From UBA11475 sp902486425 (GTDB taxonomy: Bacteria > Bacillota > Clostridia > Christensenellales > Borkfalkiaceae), in the NCBI GenBank assembly GCA_902486425.1, contig CABTOK010000005.1, positions 1 to 64,000 of the forward strand: a DNA stretch of 64,000 nt, given 5' to 3'. Within the stretch, counting starts at the first letter, position 1; each line of letters starts with the position of its first letter. The notes beneath the pieces were generated by a model. It was not told the DNA's origin and searched no databases. It was given only the letters and a program-made list of their open reading frames with translations. A program made the translations under genes and the position numbers. This document shows, one piece after another, positions 8,807-18,900 of the stretch.

Positions 8807-10665
8807 AATTTATGATACCGCTCGGGCTTATCGCGATTGTATCGATTGCCATTCTGGTTGTTATATATCTGGTAAAACCGAGTTATAAAAATAAAACTCT
8901 TCCTTCTACCTATATATGGAAAGAGAGTCTGAAATACAGAAAGAAAGACAAAAAAGACAGTATCTTTCGCAATATTTTGACTTTTTTGTGTCAGGCTGCC
9001 GTTTTGCTGGCGGCGACGGCAATAATCGCTTACCCCGTGGCGATAATAAGCGCGGATGACAAAGTCGACGTAAACGTAATCATAATCGACGCGTCGGCGG
9101 ATATGCGCGCGTCCGACGGTACGAACACTCGTTTCGAAAGAGCGGTTGCGCGAGCGACGGAAGTTATAAAAAAGTCTGCAGACAAAAAAATCCCCGTAAC
9201 GATTATTCTTGCCGACACCGAAGCGAAATACGTTACCGAAAGCGGAATCGATTACGATACAATAGTCGGCGAGTTGACTGCCGTGACGTGTGGCTACGGC
9301 ATCGGCGATATCGACGGGGCGGTGGAACTGGCAAAAAAGTCTGTCGGCAGCGAAAAAAACGTAATAGTTTACTGTTATACGGCAACTGAATACGAAAATA
9401 CGAACGGCGTAGAGATTATAAACGTTTCGGCTTCGAAGGATCGTAATATTTCGGTTACGGGACTTAAATCGGAAACTAACGAAAACTTTTACGATTTTAC
9501 GGCAAGTGTAACGTCGGTGGGGAGCGAAGAGTACGTAAGCGTGGTTTTGACCGTAAACGGTGTGAACGACGACGATTCGTCGAGAAGAATCGAAAAAAAA
9601 GTCAATTGCTCGGGCGGGAAAACCGTTTCGGTCAAATTCGACGATACGGGGATATATTCATATAAAAATGCGTCGGTAACGGTTTCTTACGTGGACGGCG
9701 GTACGGACGGAATTCCCGAAGACGACGTTTACTTTCTGTACGACGGTGAAAAAGATACGATTAAGATACAGTATTCCAGTACGGCTCAGAACAATTTTGT
9801 TTCCGGGCAATTGCTTGTTTTACAGGAGGTTTATTCTTCCGTATACGATATCGAAATATACGAGCCGTCGAAAAGCAGTCAGATAAAAACAAGCGGTTTC
9901 GATTTTTATATTTTCGAGCATTCGTATCCTTCGGTTATGCCGACGGACGGAGTAGTGTTGATTATAGACGCACCGTCCGTACCCGCGGAATCGGGTATTA
10001 CGGTAGGATATAAGAAAAACGGTAATTTTGCGCTGACGCCGGGAGCAGTGAGTCCCGTTACGAAGTTTGTCGATACGGACAAAATAACGGCGACAACTTA
10101 TTATCCGCTTTCGGCGAACGAAAACAGCGGTTACGACGCGCTTATGTATTGTGAAGCCGACCCCGTATTGCTTGTCAAAAACAGCGCCGCCGAAAAAATA
10201 GCCGTACTCGGAATAAATTTCAACACGTCGAATTTCCCGATGTTGTTCGGATTCCCCGTATTTTTTAACAATCTTTTTGAATATTATTTCCACAAGACAA
10301 CCGATAAACTCGTTTATGACGCGGGCAAATCGATTTCCGTGACGGCTCGCGGAGAAAACGTGTCGTACAGCGACGGAGCGCAGACCGTGAAAGAAGAAAA
10401 ATCGTCTTTTACGATCGGAACTTCTTCCGTCGGCAGATATTCGATAAGACAGACATTGCTGTCCGGAAAGGAATCTGTGACCAACGTGTTCGTGAAAATA
10501 CCCGAAAAAGAAAGTCTGCTTAAGAAAAGCGAAAAAGAAATTTTCGGGGCGGATTTGTTAAACACGGCGCGTTCCGAAAGTAAAGATATGTATCTTTACC
10601 TTGCGATAGCGGTATGCGTATTTCTGTTTACGGAAAGACTGTTGTATTCCGTTAAGACGATGTGA
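8803..10665 (+). CDS. BatA-like membrane protein with degenerate VWA domain
   Basis: 620 residues. An N-terminal hydrophobic helix (about 5-25) is followed by the LPSTYIWKESL segment typical of the aerotolerance regulator BatA N-terminal domain, then a second helix near 65-85. The VWA-like domain begins at IIIDASADMRASDGTNTRFE. The adhesion-site motif is D-x-S-x-D rather than D-x-S-x-S, so metal binding may be altered. The middle part is beta-rich and extracellular, and one C-terminal helix (about 598-614) precedes a short cytoplasmic tail. It overlaps DUF58 by four bases. It probably forms a membrane complex with the next gene product, energised by MoxR; the substrate is unknown. Confidence 0.82.
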   Translation: MKFMIPLGLIAIVSIAILVVIYLVKPSYKNKTLPSTYIWKESLKYRKKDKKDSIFRNILTFLCQAAVLLAATAIIAYPVAIISADDKVDVNVIIIDASADMRASDGTNTRFERAVARATEVIKKSADKKIPVTIILADTEAKYVTESGIDYDTIVGELTAVTCGYGIGDIDGAVELAKKSVGSEKNVIVYCYTATEYENTNGVEIINVSASKDRNISVTGLKSETNENFYDFTASVTSVGSEEYVSVVLTVNGVNDDDSSRRIEKKVNCSGGKTVSVKFDDTGIYSYKNASVTVSYVDGGTDGIPEDDVYFLYDGEKDTIKIQYSSTAQNNFVSGQLLVLQEVYSSVYDIEIYEPSKSSQIKTSGFDFYIFEHSYPSVMPTDGVVLIIDAPSVPAESGITVGYKKNGNFALTPGAVSPVTKFVDTDKITATTYYPLSANENSGYDALMYCEADPVLLVKNSAAEKIAVLGINFNTSNFPMLFGFPVFFNNLFEYYFHKTTDKLVYDAGKSISVTARGENVSYSDGAQTVKEEKSSFTIGTSSVGRYSIRQTLLSGKESVTNVFVKIPEKESLLKKSEKEIFGADLLNTARSESKDMYLYLAIAVCVFLFTERLLYSVKTM

Positions 10666-10676
10666 AGGAGGACATT

Positions 10677-13325
10677 ATGTCGGATTTTCATATAACCTTT
10701 GAATATCCTTGGTTGCTACTTTGTTTTATTCCGCTTGCTGCGGTCGTCTTGTTTTCGTTTTTTAAAACGCCGAAAAAGTTCAGATACAAACTAAACAGGA
10801 TTTTATCGTTGATTTTCGGCATAATTGTTTCGTTTTCGGCTGTGACGATGGTATCGGGAGTCGGATTCGCATATGAGAAAGACAACGATAAAAACGAAAT
10901 AATGATACTTGTAGACGCTTCGTTCAGCAATAGAGAAAATAAAAGCGATTCGCTTGTGAAAAACATAATACGCGAAGCGGACGGGAAGTCGAAAATCGGA
11001 GTGGTAATATTCGGTTACGATGTATATTATGCGATTCCTTTAACGGATAAAACGGACGACGCTTATGAAAAATACGTCGAAGTTTCGTCGGAAAATCACG
11101 TCGACGACAGTGCAACCGATCTTGCTTCGGCGATAGAGTTTGCGGCAAGCAAATTCACTTCGCCCGAAACGTCGAAAATAGTGATTGTTTCCGACGGGGT
11201 TCAGACGGACGGAGATGCTGAATCCGCGGTGGCGGCTGCGGCGATTGCCGGCATAAAGGTTGACGTAAACGTGTGCGGCGGCTTTGAAAAAAGCGAAACG
11301 CTGATCGACGGTTTTGCTTTCCCGGACGTTGCCATAATTCCGGGCGAAAGCGTTCAGGGTGAACTTTCGGTGGCAAGTTCGGTAAAAGCAGACGTAAAAA
11401 TAACGTTTTATGATAACAACGAAGAAATTTCCTCCGGATATCAGAGCGTTATTTCGGGTAACAACCGAATTTATATAACGCACTCGTTCAAAACGTCGGG
11501 ACTGCACGAACTCAGATTCGTTCTCGCGAGCGGCGACGACGAAATATCCGAAAACAACGAGTTTTATTCCTACGTTTACATAGATCCTCTGAATCGTTTG
11601 CTTATTCTCGAGAGAGAGGGCGAATCTCAAAGTCTTTTGCAGACTTTCGAGAATAATTACGACGCGGAAGTGAGAAATATATCTGACGCACCGAAAACTC
11701 TGTCGGAACTTAGAGATTGCGATCAGGTGGTGTTGATGAATATAGCCGCCGCGGACATGCCCGAAGGTTTCGACGAGATTTTAAATGAATATGTTTCCGT
11801 TTACGGCGGCGGATTGCTTACCGTCGGCGGCGTAAAAACAGTAAACGGAGAAACGGTCGCCAACACTTATGACAGAGCGGATATGGCGGACACGCTTTAT
11901 CAGGAAATGCTGCCCGTTTCCGCCGAGGATTACACGCCGCCGATCGCCGTCGCGCTCGTCATAGACGTTTCGGGTAGCATGGGAACAATAAATTCTTCGG
12001 GTAAGTCTTATATGGACGAAGCCAAAGCCGCCGCGAAAGAAGGCTTGAAAGCACTCGATTCGCGGGACTATGTGGGGATAGTTACATTCGGTTCTTCCGC
12101 AAAAGTCGCATTGCAGATGACTCCGGTTTCGGAACGTAGAAAGATCGAAAACGAAATAGACAAAATCGATTTTGAAATGACCGGCACCGTATATTCTTCT
12201 GCAATGGAAAAAGCGGGCGTTTTGCTCGGTGCAGTGACGAAAGTAAATAAAAAACACATTATATTTATAAGCGACGGTGCTCCGGGAGGAGGCGATTCGT
12301 CTTACACTGCAAAAACCGAAGAAAACAAAAATGCCGGGATAACCACCTCTTGTATATCTTATACGGAAGCGGTTGATGTTCTCGAAAACATTGCGGAAGC
12401 GGGCGGAGGAAAGAGTTATTTCGCTCAGAGCGGAGCGGCGTTGGCGGAAGCGATAAGACGAGACCTTTCTCAGAAAGAAATCAGAGAGTTCGTTTACGAA
12501 AAGTTCACGCCTGAAGTCGGCGAATATTCATCTTCGGTATTTTCCGGCATCGATATCGAAGATATACCGTCCTTAAACGGATTTTTCGGAACGAAACTTA
12601 AAAAGAACGCGCACGGTTATATCGTTGGCGATTATATGCAGCCGATATATGCCGAGTGGACTTACGGAAAAGGTAAAGTCGGCAGTTTTATGTGCGATCT
12701 TAACGGGTATTGGTCGGCGGATTTTATTTCGGCGGACAATGGTAAAAAACTCGTTACGAACATAATAAGCGGATTGTTTCCGACCGAAAGCGTGAAAGAG
12801 GAGAAGATAGAAATAGTTCTCGACGGCGACAATTACGCAACGTCTGCCACGGTTTACGCAAAACTCGGAGAAAACGAAAAAATCAGCGTAGACGTTATAA
12901 AAAAAGGAGACGAAGATACGAAAATTTATTCGTCCGAACTCGCAGATTTTTCGGGAAGCAAAAAAATATCCTTTGAAACCCGTACGTCGGGGGTTTACGG
13001 AATAACCGTCGCTGTGACGGGCGCCGACGGAACGGTAGTTACGCAAAGGGTCGTTTATAAAGCTTTTTCATATTCCGCGGAATACAATCCGTTTTTAGGT
13101 GACGGCAGAGCGGCGTTTTTGCAAGGACTTGCCGAAAGTGGCAACGGCAGAGAAGTGAATTCTTCCGGGGAAGTTTTTGAAACCTTGACTACGCATTACG
13201 CCGTGAAAGACGATCCGAGAATGGCGTTTGCGATAGTAACTATAATCGCGCTTCTTGCCGACGTGGCCGTGAGAAAATTCAGAATTCCCGACGGCAGAAA
13301 AATTCGGCAGAAAAAAACAAGTTAA
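10677..13325 (+). CDS. Membrane protein with two VWA domains (BatA/GATase-like type)
   Basis: 882 residues from the ATG at 10677, which has AAGGAGG four to ten bases upstream. A GTG 15 bases earlier is in frame but overlaps the previous stop and lies before the binding site. Two N-terminal hydrophobic helices are followed by a first VWA-like domain (IMILVDASFSNRE, about residue 75). A central beta/alpha region precedes a second VWA with a canonical site VIDVSGSMG near residue 425 and the later motif FISDGAPGGGDSS. A C-terminal helix (about 860-875) ends in a basic tail. It is related in layout to the preceding protein and to MoxR-associated VWA proteins of other bacteria. The two likely work together at the membrane. 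Confidence 0.85.
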   Translation: MSDFHITFEYPWLLLCFIPLAAVVLFSFFKTPKKFRYKLNRILSLIFGIIVSFSAVTMVSGVGFAYEKDNDKNEIMILVDASFSNRENKSDSLVKNIIREADGKSKIGVVIFGYDVYYAIPLTDKTDDAYEKYVEVSSENHVDDSATDLASAIEFAASKFTSPETSKIVIVSDGVQTDGDAESAVAAAAIAGIKVDVNVCGGFEKSETLIDGFAFPDVAIIPGESVQGELSVASSVKADVKITFYDNNEEISSGYQSVISGNNRIYITHSFKTSGLHELRFVLASGDDEISENNEFYSYVYIDPLNRLLILEREGESQSLLQTFENNYDAEVRNISDAPKTLSELRDCDQVVLMNIAAADMPEGFDEILNEYVSVYGGGLLTVGGVKTVNGETVANTYDRADMADTLYQEMLPVSAEDYTPPIAVALVIDVSGSMGTINSSGKSYMDEAKAAAKEGLKALDSRDYVGIVTFGSSAKVALQMTPVSERRKIENEIDKIDFEMTGTVYSSAMEKAGVLLGAVTKVNKKHIIFISDGAPGGGDSSYTAKTEENKNAGITTSCISYTEAVDVLENIAEAGGGKSYFAQSGAALAEAIRRDLSQKEIREFVYEKFTPEVGEYSSSVFSGIDIEDIPSLNGFFGTKLKKNAHGYIVGDYMQPIYAEWTYGKGKVGSFMCDLNGYWSADFISADNGKKLVTNIISGLFPTESVKEEKIEIVLDGDNYATSATVYAKLGENEKISVDVIKKGDEDTKIYSSELADFSGSKKISFETRTSGVYGITVAVTGADGTVVTQRVVYKAFSYSAEYNPFLGDGRAAFLQGLAESGNGREVNSSGEVFETLTTHYAVKDDPRMAFAIVTIIALLADVAVRKFRIPDGRKIRQKKTS

Positions 13326-13352
13326 AATTTTCGGAAATACGGAGTAAATTCG

Positions 13353-15968
13353 ATGAAAATAAAAAATACTTTACTTTTAATTTTGGCAGTATTATGTATG
13401 GCGGTTACTCTGACCGCTTGCGGCGGCACTCTCGTCGCGCCGAAAAATCTGAAAATCGATAGTAAAAACGACGTTTTGATATGGGATAAAGTGAAAAATG
13501 CCGACAAATACGTTGTGGACACCGGAGAACAAAAGTATTATGCGGATACCGCCGAATTTTCGCTTGACGTTCTGCCCGTCGGGCAATACATCTTTAAGGT
13601 TAAAGCGGTAACCGAAGCCGGAAAGGAATCGCCATGGTCGGAAGGCGTTTCTTACGTAAAAGAAGAAACTTCGCCCTTTGAAATGAAACTTATCAATGCG
13701 AACACCGAATACGAAATAAAAAGCGCCGGTATAGCCTCGGGCGAAGTGATTATCGAAAACACATACAGGGGGTTGCCGATTACTTCGATAGGCGACAAAG
13801 CGTTCGCAAACGCATACGTTTCGTCGGTGAAACTCGGTGATAACATAAAAACGATAGGCGAATCGGCTTTTAAGAATTGTACGAAGTTATCCGAAATAAC
13901 GATGAACGTCGGGCTTACCGATATAGGCGCGTACGCTTTTCAGAGTTGTTCGTCGTTCAAAGCGATAAATATGCCTCAAACGGTCGCAAACGTAGGTGAA
14001 TACGCTTTTTCGTATTGTACTTCGCTCGAATCGGTAGTACTGCCGGGCGGTCTCGACAGAATAGAAAGCAACGCCTTTGCCGATTGCAGGAGCCTTTCTT
14101 CGCTTGAAATTCCGGGCGGAATAAAAGAAATAGGCGAATACGCCTTTTCGGGGAACAAAAATCTTATTTCCGTCGGTTTTACGAACGGACTCGAAGTTAT
14201 AGAAGAGGGGGCGTTTTACGAATGCGTCGCGTTAAAGGAACTTACCATTCCGGGAACCGTTCTCTCGATAGGCGATATGGCATTCATGAACGATTACTCC
14301 GTTGAAAACGTCGAAATCGGGGATGGAACGAAATCGATAGGAGTTCAGAGTTTTTACGGTTGTACCGCTTTGACTGTTGTAAATCTGCCCGAAACGATAA
14401 CGAATATAGACGACTACGCTTTCGATAAAACGGCGATAAAAGACGGCGCTTCGGGTATAGCGTACATAGGGGAATGGGTAGTCGGAAACAACGACGTAAA
14501 CGTTTCGGAAGTAAAGGTTAAAGACGGAACTGTCGGAATAGCCGATTTATCCTTTCGGGAACTTCCTTCGGCGGAAAAGGTTACTTTGCCTGATTCGATA
14601 GAATATATCGGCAGTTACAACTTTTATAAAGCCGAGAATTTAACCGAGGTTACTTTCGGAACCGACTTAAAAAGTATAGGGGATTACGCATTTTTCGGAT
14701 GTTCCGCGCTTTATGTCGGCAATCTTCCCGAAAAACTTCTCGAAGTCGGGAAATACGCTTTTTACGAAACGCTGAACGTCACCCTTTCTTCTTCGGTTAT
14801 ATCCGTCGGCGATTGGGTTATAGGCGTTACCGACGAAAAAGCGGCTTCCGTGGTTATCCCCGACGGCATAAAAGGCATAGCGGATTATTCGTTTTCGGGC
14901 AATCAGTCGCTCGAAGCGATTTCTTTGCCGGATTCGCTCGAACAAATAGGTTCTTTCGCGTTCGGAATGTGTTCCGCGCTCACCGAAATAACCATACCGG
15001 CAAAAGTGAAAACGATAAGCGATCATGCGTTTTATAAATGTACGGCACTGGAGACCGTAAATTTGCCCGAAGGGCTTGAAATGATAGAAAAATCCGCGTT
15101 TTATATGACGGAAAAACTGTCGGCGATAAAGTTGCCGTCAAACCTGAAGAAAATAGGAGATTATGCGTTTTACAGGTCGGGACTTACCGAACTTATAACG
15201 TCGGATAGCCTTACAGAAATAGGCGAATGCGCCTTTTACGGGAATTCGCTTCTCGAAAAGGTTTATTTCGGCAAAGGACTTAAAAAGATAGGCGATCACG
15301 CCTTTTTCAAGGCTCTCGGCCTTACGGCCGTAGTTATTCCCGACGGCGTGGAAAAAATAAGCGACAACGCTTTTTACGGTTGCGTTAGTTTAACAGACGT
15401 CGATATGGGCAACGGAGTTAAAGAAATAGGCGCTTACGCATTTTATAAGTGCAGCGCGCTTACGTTGCTTAAATTGGGTGAAAACGTAAGTAGAATAGGC
15501 GAGTATGCTTTTATGAATTGTTCGTCTCTTACCGGTCTCGATTTGCCGTCGAATCTGAAAGAAATCGGGAAGTATGCGTTTGTCGGACTGAAAAACGTGA
15601 AAGCGGTGTTTTTGCCGTCTACGATCGAAAAAATCGATAAATACGCGTTCGCATCGATGAACGAAACGACTTTTTACACCGACGGCGACGTAAACAAGTG
15701 GGGGAAAACCTGGAACGGTTCGTACAGACCCGTAATCGGCGGTTGCATCGTCGTAAACGGAGTAGTCGAGGGTTTTACGAAAAATAAAGACAATATGAGC
15801 AATATCGGTAAATTCGGCGGGATTGCTCCGCCCGAAAAGGCAGGGTATACGTTCGTCGGGTGGTCTGCCGTCATGGAGTCGGAAGAGGCGGAGTATACGA
15901 TTGATAAAATCGAAGATATTCCCGACGGCGTTACCGTTTATGCGGTTTTTACATTTAATCAGATATAA
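13353..15968 (+). CDS. BspA-like leucine-rich-repeat lipoprotein with FN3 and InlB-type domains
   Basis: 871 residues. Signal peptide with lipobox LTAC (Cys23). A fibronectin-III-like domain (about 28-105, with GQYIFKVKAVTEAGKESPWS) precedes a long array of BspA-type leucine-rich repeats (LRR_5). These show the recurring pattern of IGxxAF, xxCxxL and IxIPxxVxxI, about 23 residues each, up to about residue 770. The C-terminus is a Listeria-Bacteroides type repeat ending in GYTFVGWSAV and VTVYAVF. Such proteins are surface exposed and bind host or matrix components in known examples. The repeats show strong internal DNA similarity. It starts 27 bases after the VWA gene, so it is likely made with the MoxR system. 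Confidence 0.9.
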   Translation: MKIKNTLLLILAVLCMAVTLTACGGTLVAPKNLKIDSKNDVLIWDKVKNADKYVVDTGEQKYYADTAEFSLDVLPVGQYIFKVKAVTEAGKESPWSEGVSYVKEETSPFEMKLINANTEYEIKSAGIASGEVIIENTYRGLPITSIGDKAFANAYVSSVKLGDNIKTIGESAFKNCTKLSEITMNVGLTDIGAYAFQSCSSFKAINMPQTVANVGEYAFSYCTSLESVVLPGGLDRIESNAFADCRSLSSLEIPGGIKEIGEYAFSGNKNLISVGFTNGLEVIEEGAFYECVALKELTIPGTVLSIGDMAFMNDYSVENVEIGDGTKSIGVQSFYGCTALTVVNLPETITNIDDYAFDKTAIKDGASGIAYIGEWVVGNNDVNVSEVKVKDGTVGIADLSFRELPSAEKVTLPDSIEYIGSYNFYKAENLTEVTFGTDLKSIGDYAFFGCSALYVGNLPEKLLEVGKYAFYETLNVTLSSSVISVGDWVIGVTDEKAASVVIPDGIKGIADYSFSGNQSLEAISLPDSLEQIGSFAFGMCSALTEITIPAKVKTISDHAFYKCTALETVNLPEGLEMIEKSAFYMTEKLSAIKLPSNLKKIGDYAFYRSGLTELITSDSLTEIGECAFYGNSLLEKVYFGKGLKKIGDHAFFKALGLTAVVIPDGVEKISDNAFYGCVSLTDVDMGNGVKEIGAYAFYKCSALTLLKLGENVSRIGEYAFMNCSSLTGLDLPSNLKEIGKYAFVGLKNVKAVFLPSTIEKIDKYAFASMNETTFYTDGDVNKWGKTWNGSYRPVIGGCIVVNGVVEGFTKNKDNMSNIGKFGGIAPPEKAGYTFVGWSAVMESEEAEYTIDKIEDIPDGVTVYAVFTFNQI

Positions 15969-15984
15969 AACAGGAGGTGCCGAC

Positions 15985-18900
15985 ATGGCAAATAAAAAAA
16001 GAATAACGACAATACTAACAGCCGTATTAGCAGCGTTTGTTGCAATTGCGGCAACGGTCTTCTTCTCGGCTTGTTCCGAAAAGAATAGCGGAGAAGAGGC
16101 AGACATCGGCGTATATTATTACGATTACGACGAAAATACAGAGTATACTCTGACTATAGAGAATAATTACGGAGTTAAACTGAATTTCGGAAAGGAAAAA
16201 TCGGGAAGTTATACGTTGAAAGGAAAAGATTTGCGGATAACGGTAGGAAAAGAAGTTCTTTCGGCCGAATATGCGGACGGAAAAATTACGTTGACAGAGA
16301 ACGGCAATCGAATGATTTTCCTTAAAAAAATAACCTATACCGTAAAATTCGAAGTGTCGGGCGGCAGTGCGGTCGAAAATCAAAGCGTTCTAAACGGTAG
16401 AAAAATCGTTAAACCCGAAGATCCCGTTAAGGCGGGTTATAACTTCGTCGACTGGTATTCGGATTCCGCTTGTTCGGAAAACGCTTTGTACGATTTTGCG
16501 GCAAGCGTTACGGGCGACTTAACGTTGTATGCAAAGTGGGAATATATTCCCGTAGTAAATACGATTACGTACGACAATACCTCTTGTACAACCCGAAACG
16601 AAACCTTTACGGTAACGGAAGGGATGCACTATACGCTCGAAGTACCTTCGGTCGAAAACGGTTATACTTTCGTCGGCTGGTACACAAAGGCGGAGGGCGG
16701 AGAAAGGCTGACCGACGAAAACGGAGCATCGCTCGAGGTCTGGAATAAAAGATTCGGAGACATAACCGTTTACGCGCATGTCGAAACGGCGTTCGATTAC
16801 GTCGAAAACGAAGACGGAACCGGATACGAGGTCTCCGCAAGTGCCGCGGTTGCGAAATTCGAAACCCTCACCGTTCCCGCTTATCACAACGATAAACCCG
16901 TAACCGCAGTGCTCGATTTTTCCGCCGCTGCGGAACTTAAGACGATAAATTTACCCGCAAGCATAATGACGGTAGAACCTTCGGCTTTTTCAAATCTTAA
17001 AAAACTCGAAGCGATAGAAGTTTACGAAGTCGAAAATTTAACGGCGAACTTCAAGTCGATTGGCGGAGTGCTTTTTTCCGCCGACGGACACACTTTGGTG
17101 AAATACCCGTTGGCTAAGAACGGAGAAAGTTACATTATACCCGCCGCGGTAACCGTGATCGCGGATCAGGCTTTTGCCGATATAAGGGAAACGGGCAATT
17201 ACTACGAATATTCTTTTTACGGCAAACTTACCGAAGTAACTCTTCCTTCTAACCTTAAAACAATAGGCAATCAGGCGTTTTTCAGAAGGGGAAATTTAAG
17301 AGTCGTCAAATTTAACGACGACAAGTCAAACATCGACTGGACGATCGGCGATTCAGCGTTTTCCGATATGTATCTTCAAAAATTCCCCTTTAACGACACG
17401 CTCGTTTCGATCGGCGATTCAGCGTTTTATTACAGTTGGACGTATCTTATCAGCGTTTCGTTCGAAGGAAACGTAACGTTTTCTTCGCGCCTTAAAAAAA
17501 TTGGCGATTCAGCGTTTGAAAATTGTACTTGGCTCGGCAGCATAACGATTCCCGCAAGTTGCGAATATCTCGGGTCGGCGGCTTTTTCGGGTACTCGACT
17601 CGATGAGGTGACGATCGAACAAGACAGTAAACTTACCGAAATTTCGGATGACGCGTTCAACGGTTGCTCGTTCGAAGAGATTTATATCCCGTCGGGAGTT
17701 ACGAGAATAGGAAATTCGGCTTTCGAGGGTTGCGATTATCTTACTGCGATAACAATTCCTTCGGGAGTAACATACATAGGATCTTCCGCTTTTGAAGATT
17801 GTACGGAAATAACCGAACTCGTGCTTCCGTCCGGACTTAAAACCATAGGAGATTCCGCGTTCGCGTCGATGGAAAGCCTTACGTCGATAAATATTCCGAA
17901 CACCGTAACTTCGTTCGGAGACGGCGTATTTACGGGCTGCGATTCGCTGGAACTCGATAACGTTGCGGTAGAAGAAGGCAACGCGGTCATTTCCATCGAG
18001 GACGGAGTAATGTATTCCGCGGATAAAAAGAACTTGCTTTATTATCCCGCAAACAAAACGTCGTCGGTTTACGTCATGCCCGACGAGTTGGAGAACATTC
18101 CCGACGGCATATTTAGAAACAATGCGTATTTAACGTCGATAACGCTTTCCGCAAGCCTTACAAAGATACCTAACGGCGCGTTTTATAAAACGAAAATTCA
18201 AACGATTACCATTCCCGCTTCGGTAACCACGATAGAAGCCGAAGCGTTCAGAAGTTCGGCAATTACCGAATTGATTTTCGAAAACGGCAGTAATCTTACC
18301 ACGATAAGAGAATATGCATTTGCGAACACGGCGATCAGAACGGTTACGCTTCCCGAAAAATTGGAAAAACTCGAATCGAGCGTGTTCGACGGTTGCAGCG
18401 TTCTTAACGGCGTAACGTTTACGGGAAACGGATTGAAAACGATTCCTTCAAGTACGTTTAACGGTAATATTGCTCTCAGAAATATAATTTTTTCAGACGG
18501 CATAACCGAGATTTCGTCGGGAGCGTTCAAAGGTTGCTCGTCGATTTCCGAAATCGTGTTGCCTAAAAATTTGGTAACTTTAAGTTCTGATGCGTTCGAC
18601 GGGGCAAATCGCATACAAAAGATTTCCATAAGCGAAGGAAACGCGACGTTTAAGAGCGTCGATCGTTCGCTTTACAGCAAAGACGGAAAAACTCTTATAT
18701 TATACGCCGGCGTTATTTCCGCCGATGCGGACGAAGTATACGTCGCGCCCCAAGGAGTTGAAAAAATTGCCGAAAGAGCGTTTTACGGACGTTCGACTCT
18801 TGTAAGCGCCGATCTTTCGGGTGTTAAATACATAGGTGCCAGAGCGTTCGCATCATGTTCCGCGCTTGAAAACGTGAATTTAAGCAATGCGGAAGAAATA

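Noticed and set aside
13800..15600. Repeated DNA pattern suggesting tandem repeat or CRISPR
   Set aside because: Repeats are in frame with about 69-base periodicity and encode LRR_5 units; no spacer-like unique segments or exact direct repeats.
15823..15984. 54-codon N-terminal extension of the giant LRR protein
   Set aside because: Overlaps the preceding LRR gene's C-terminus; the lipoprotein signal starts properly at 15985 behind AGGAGG.
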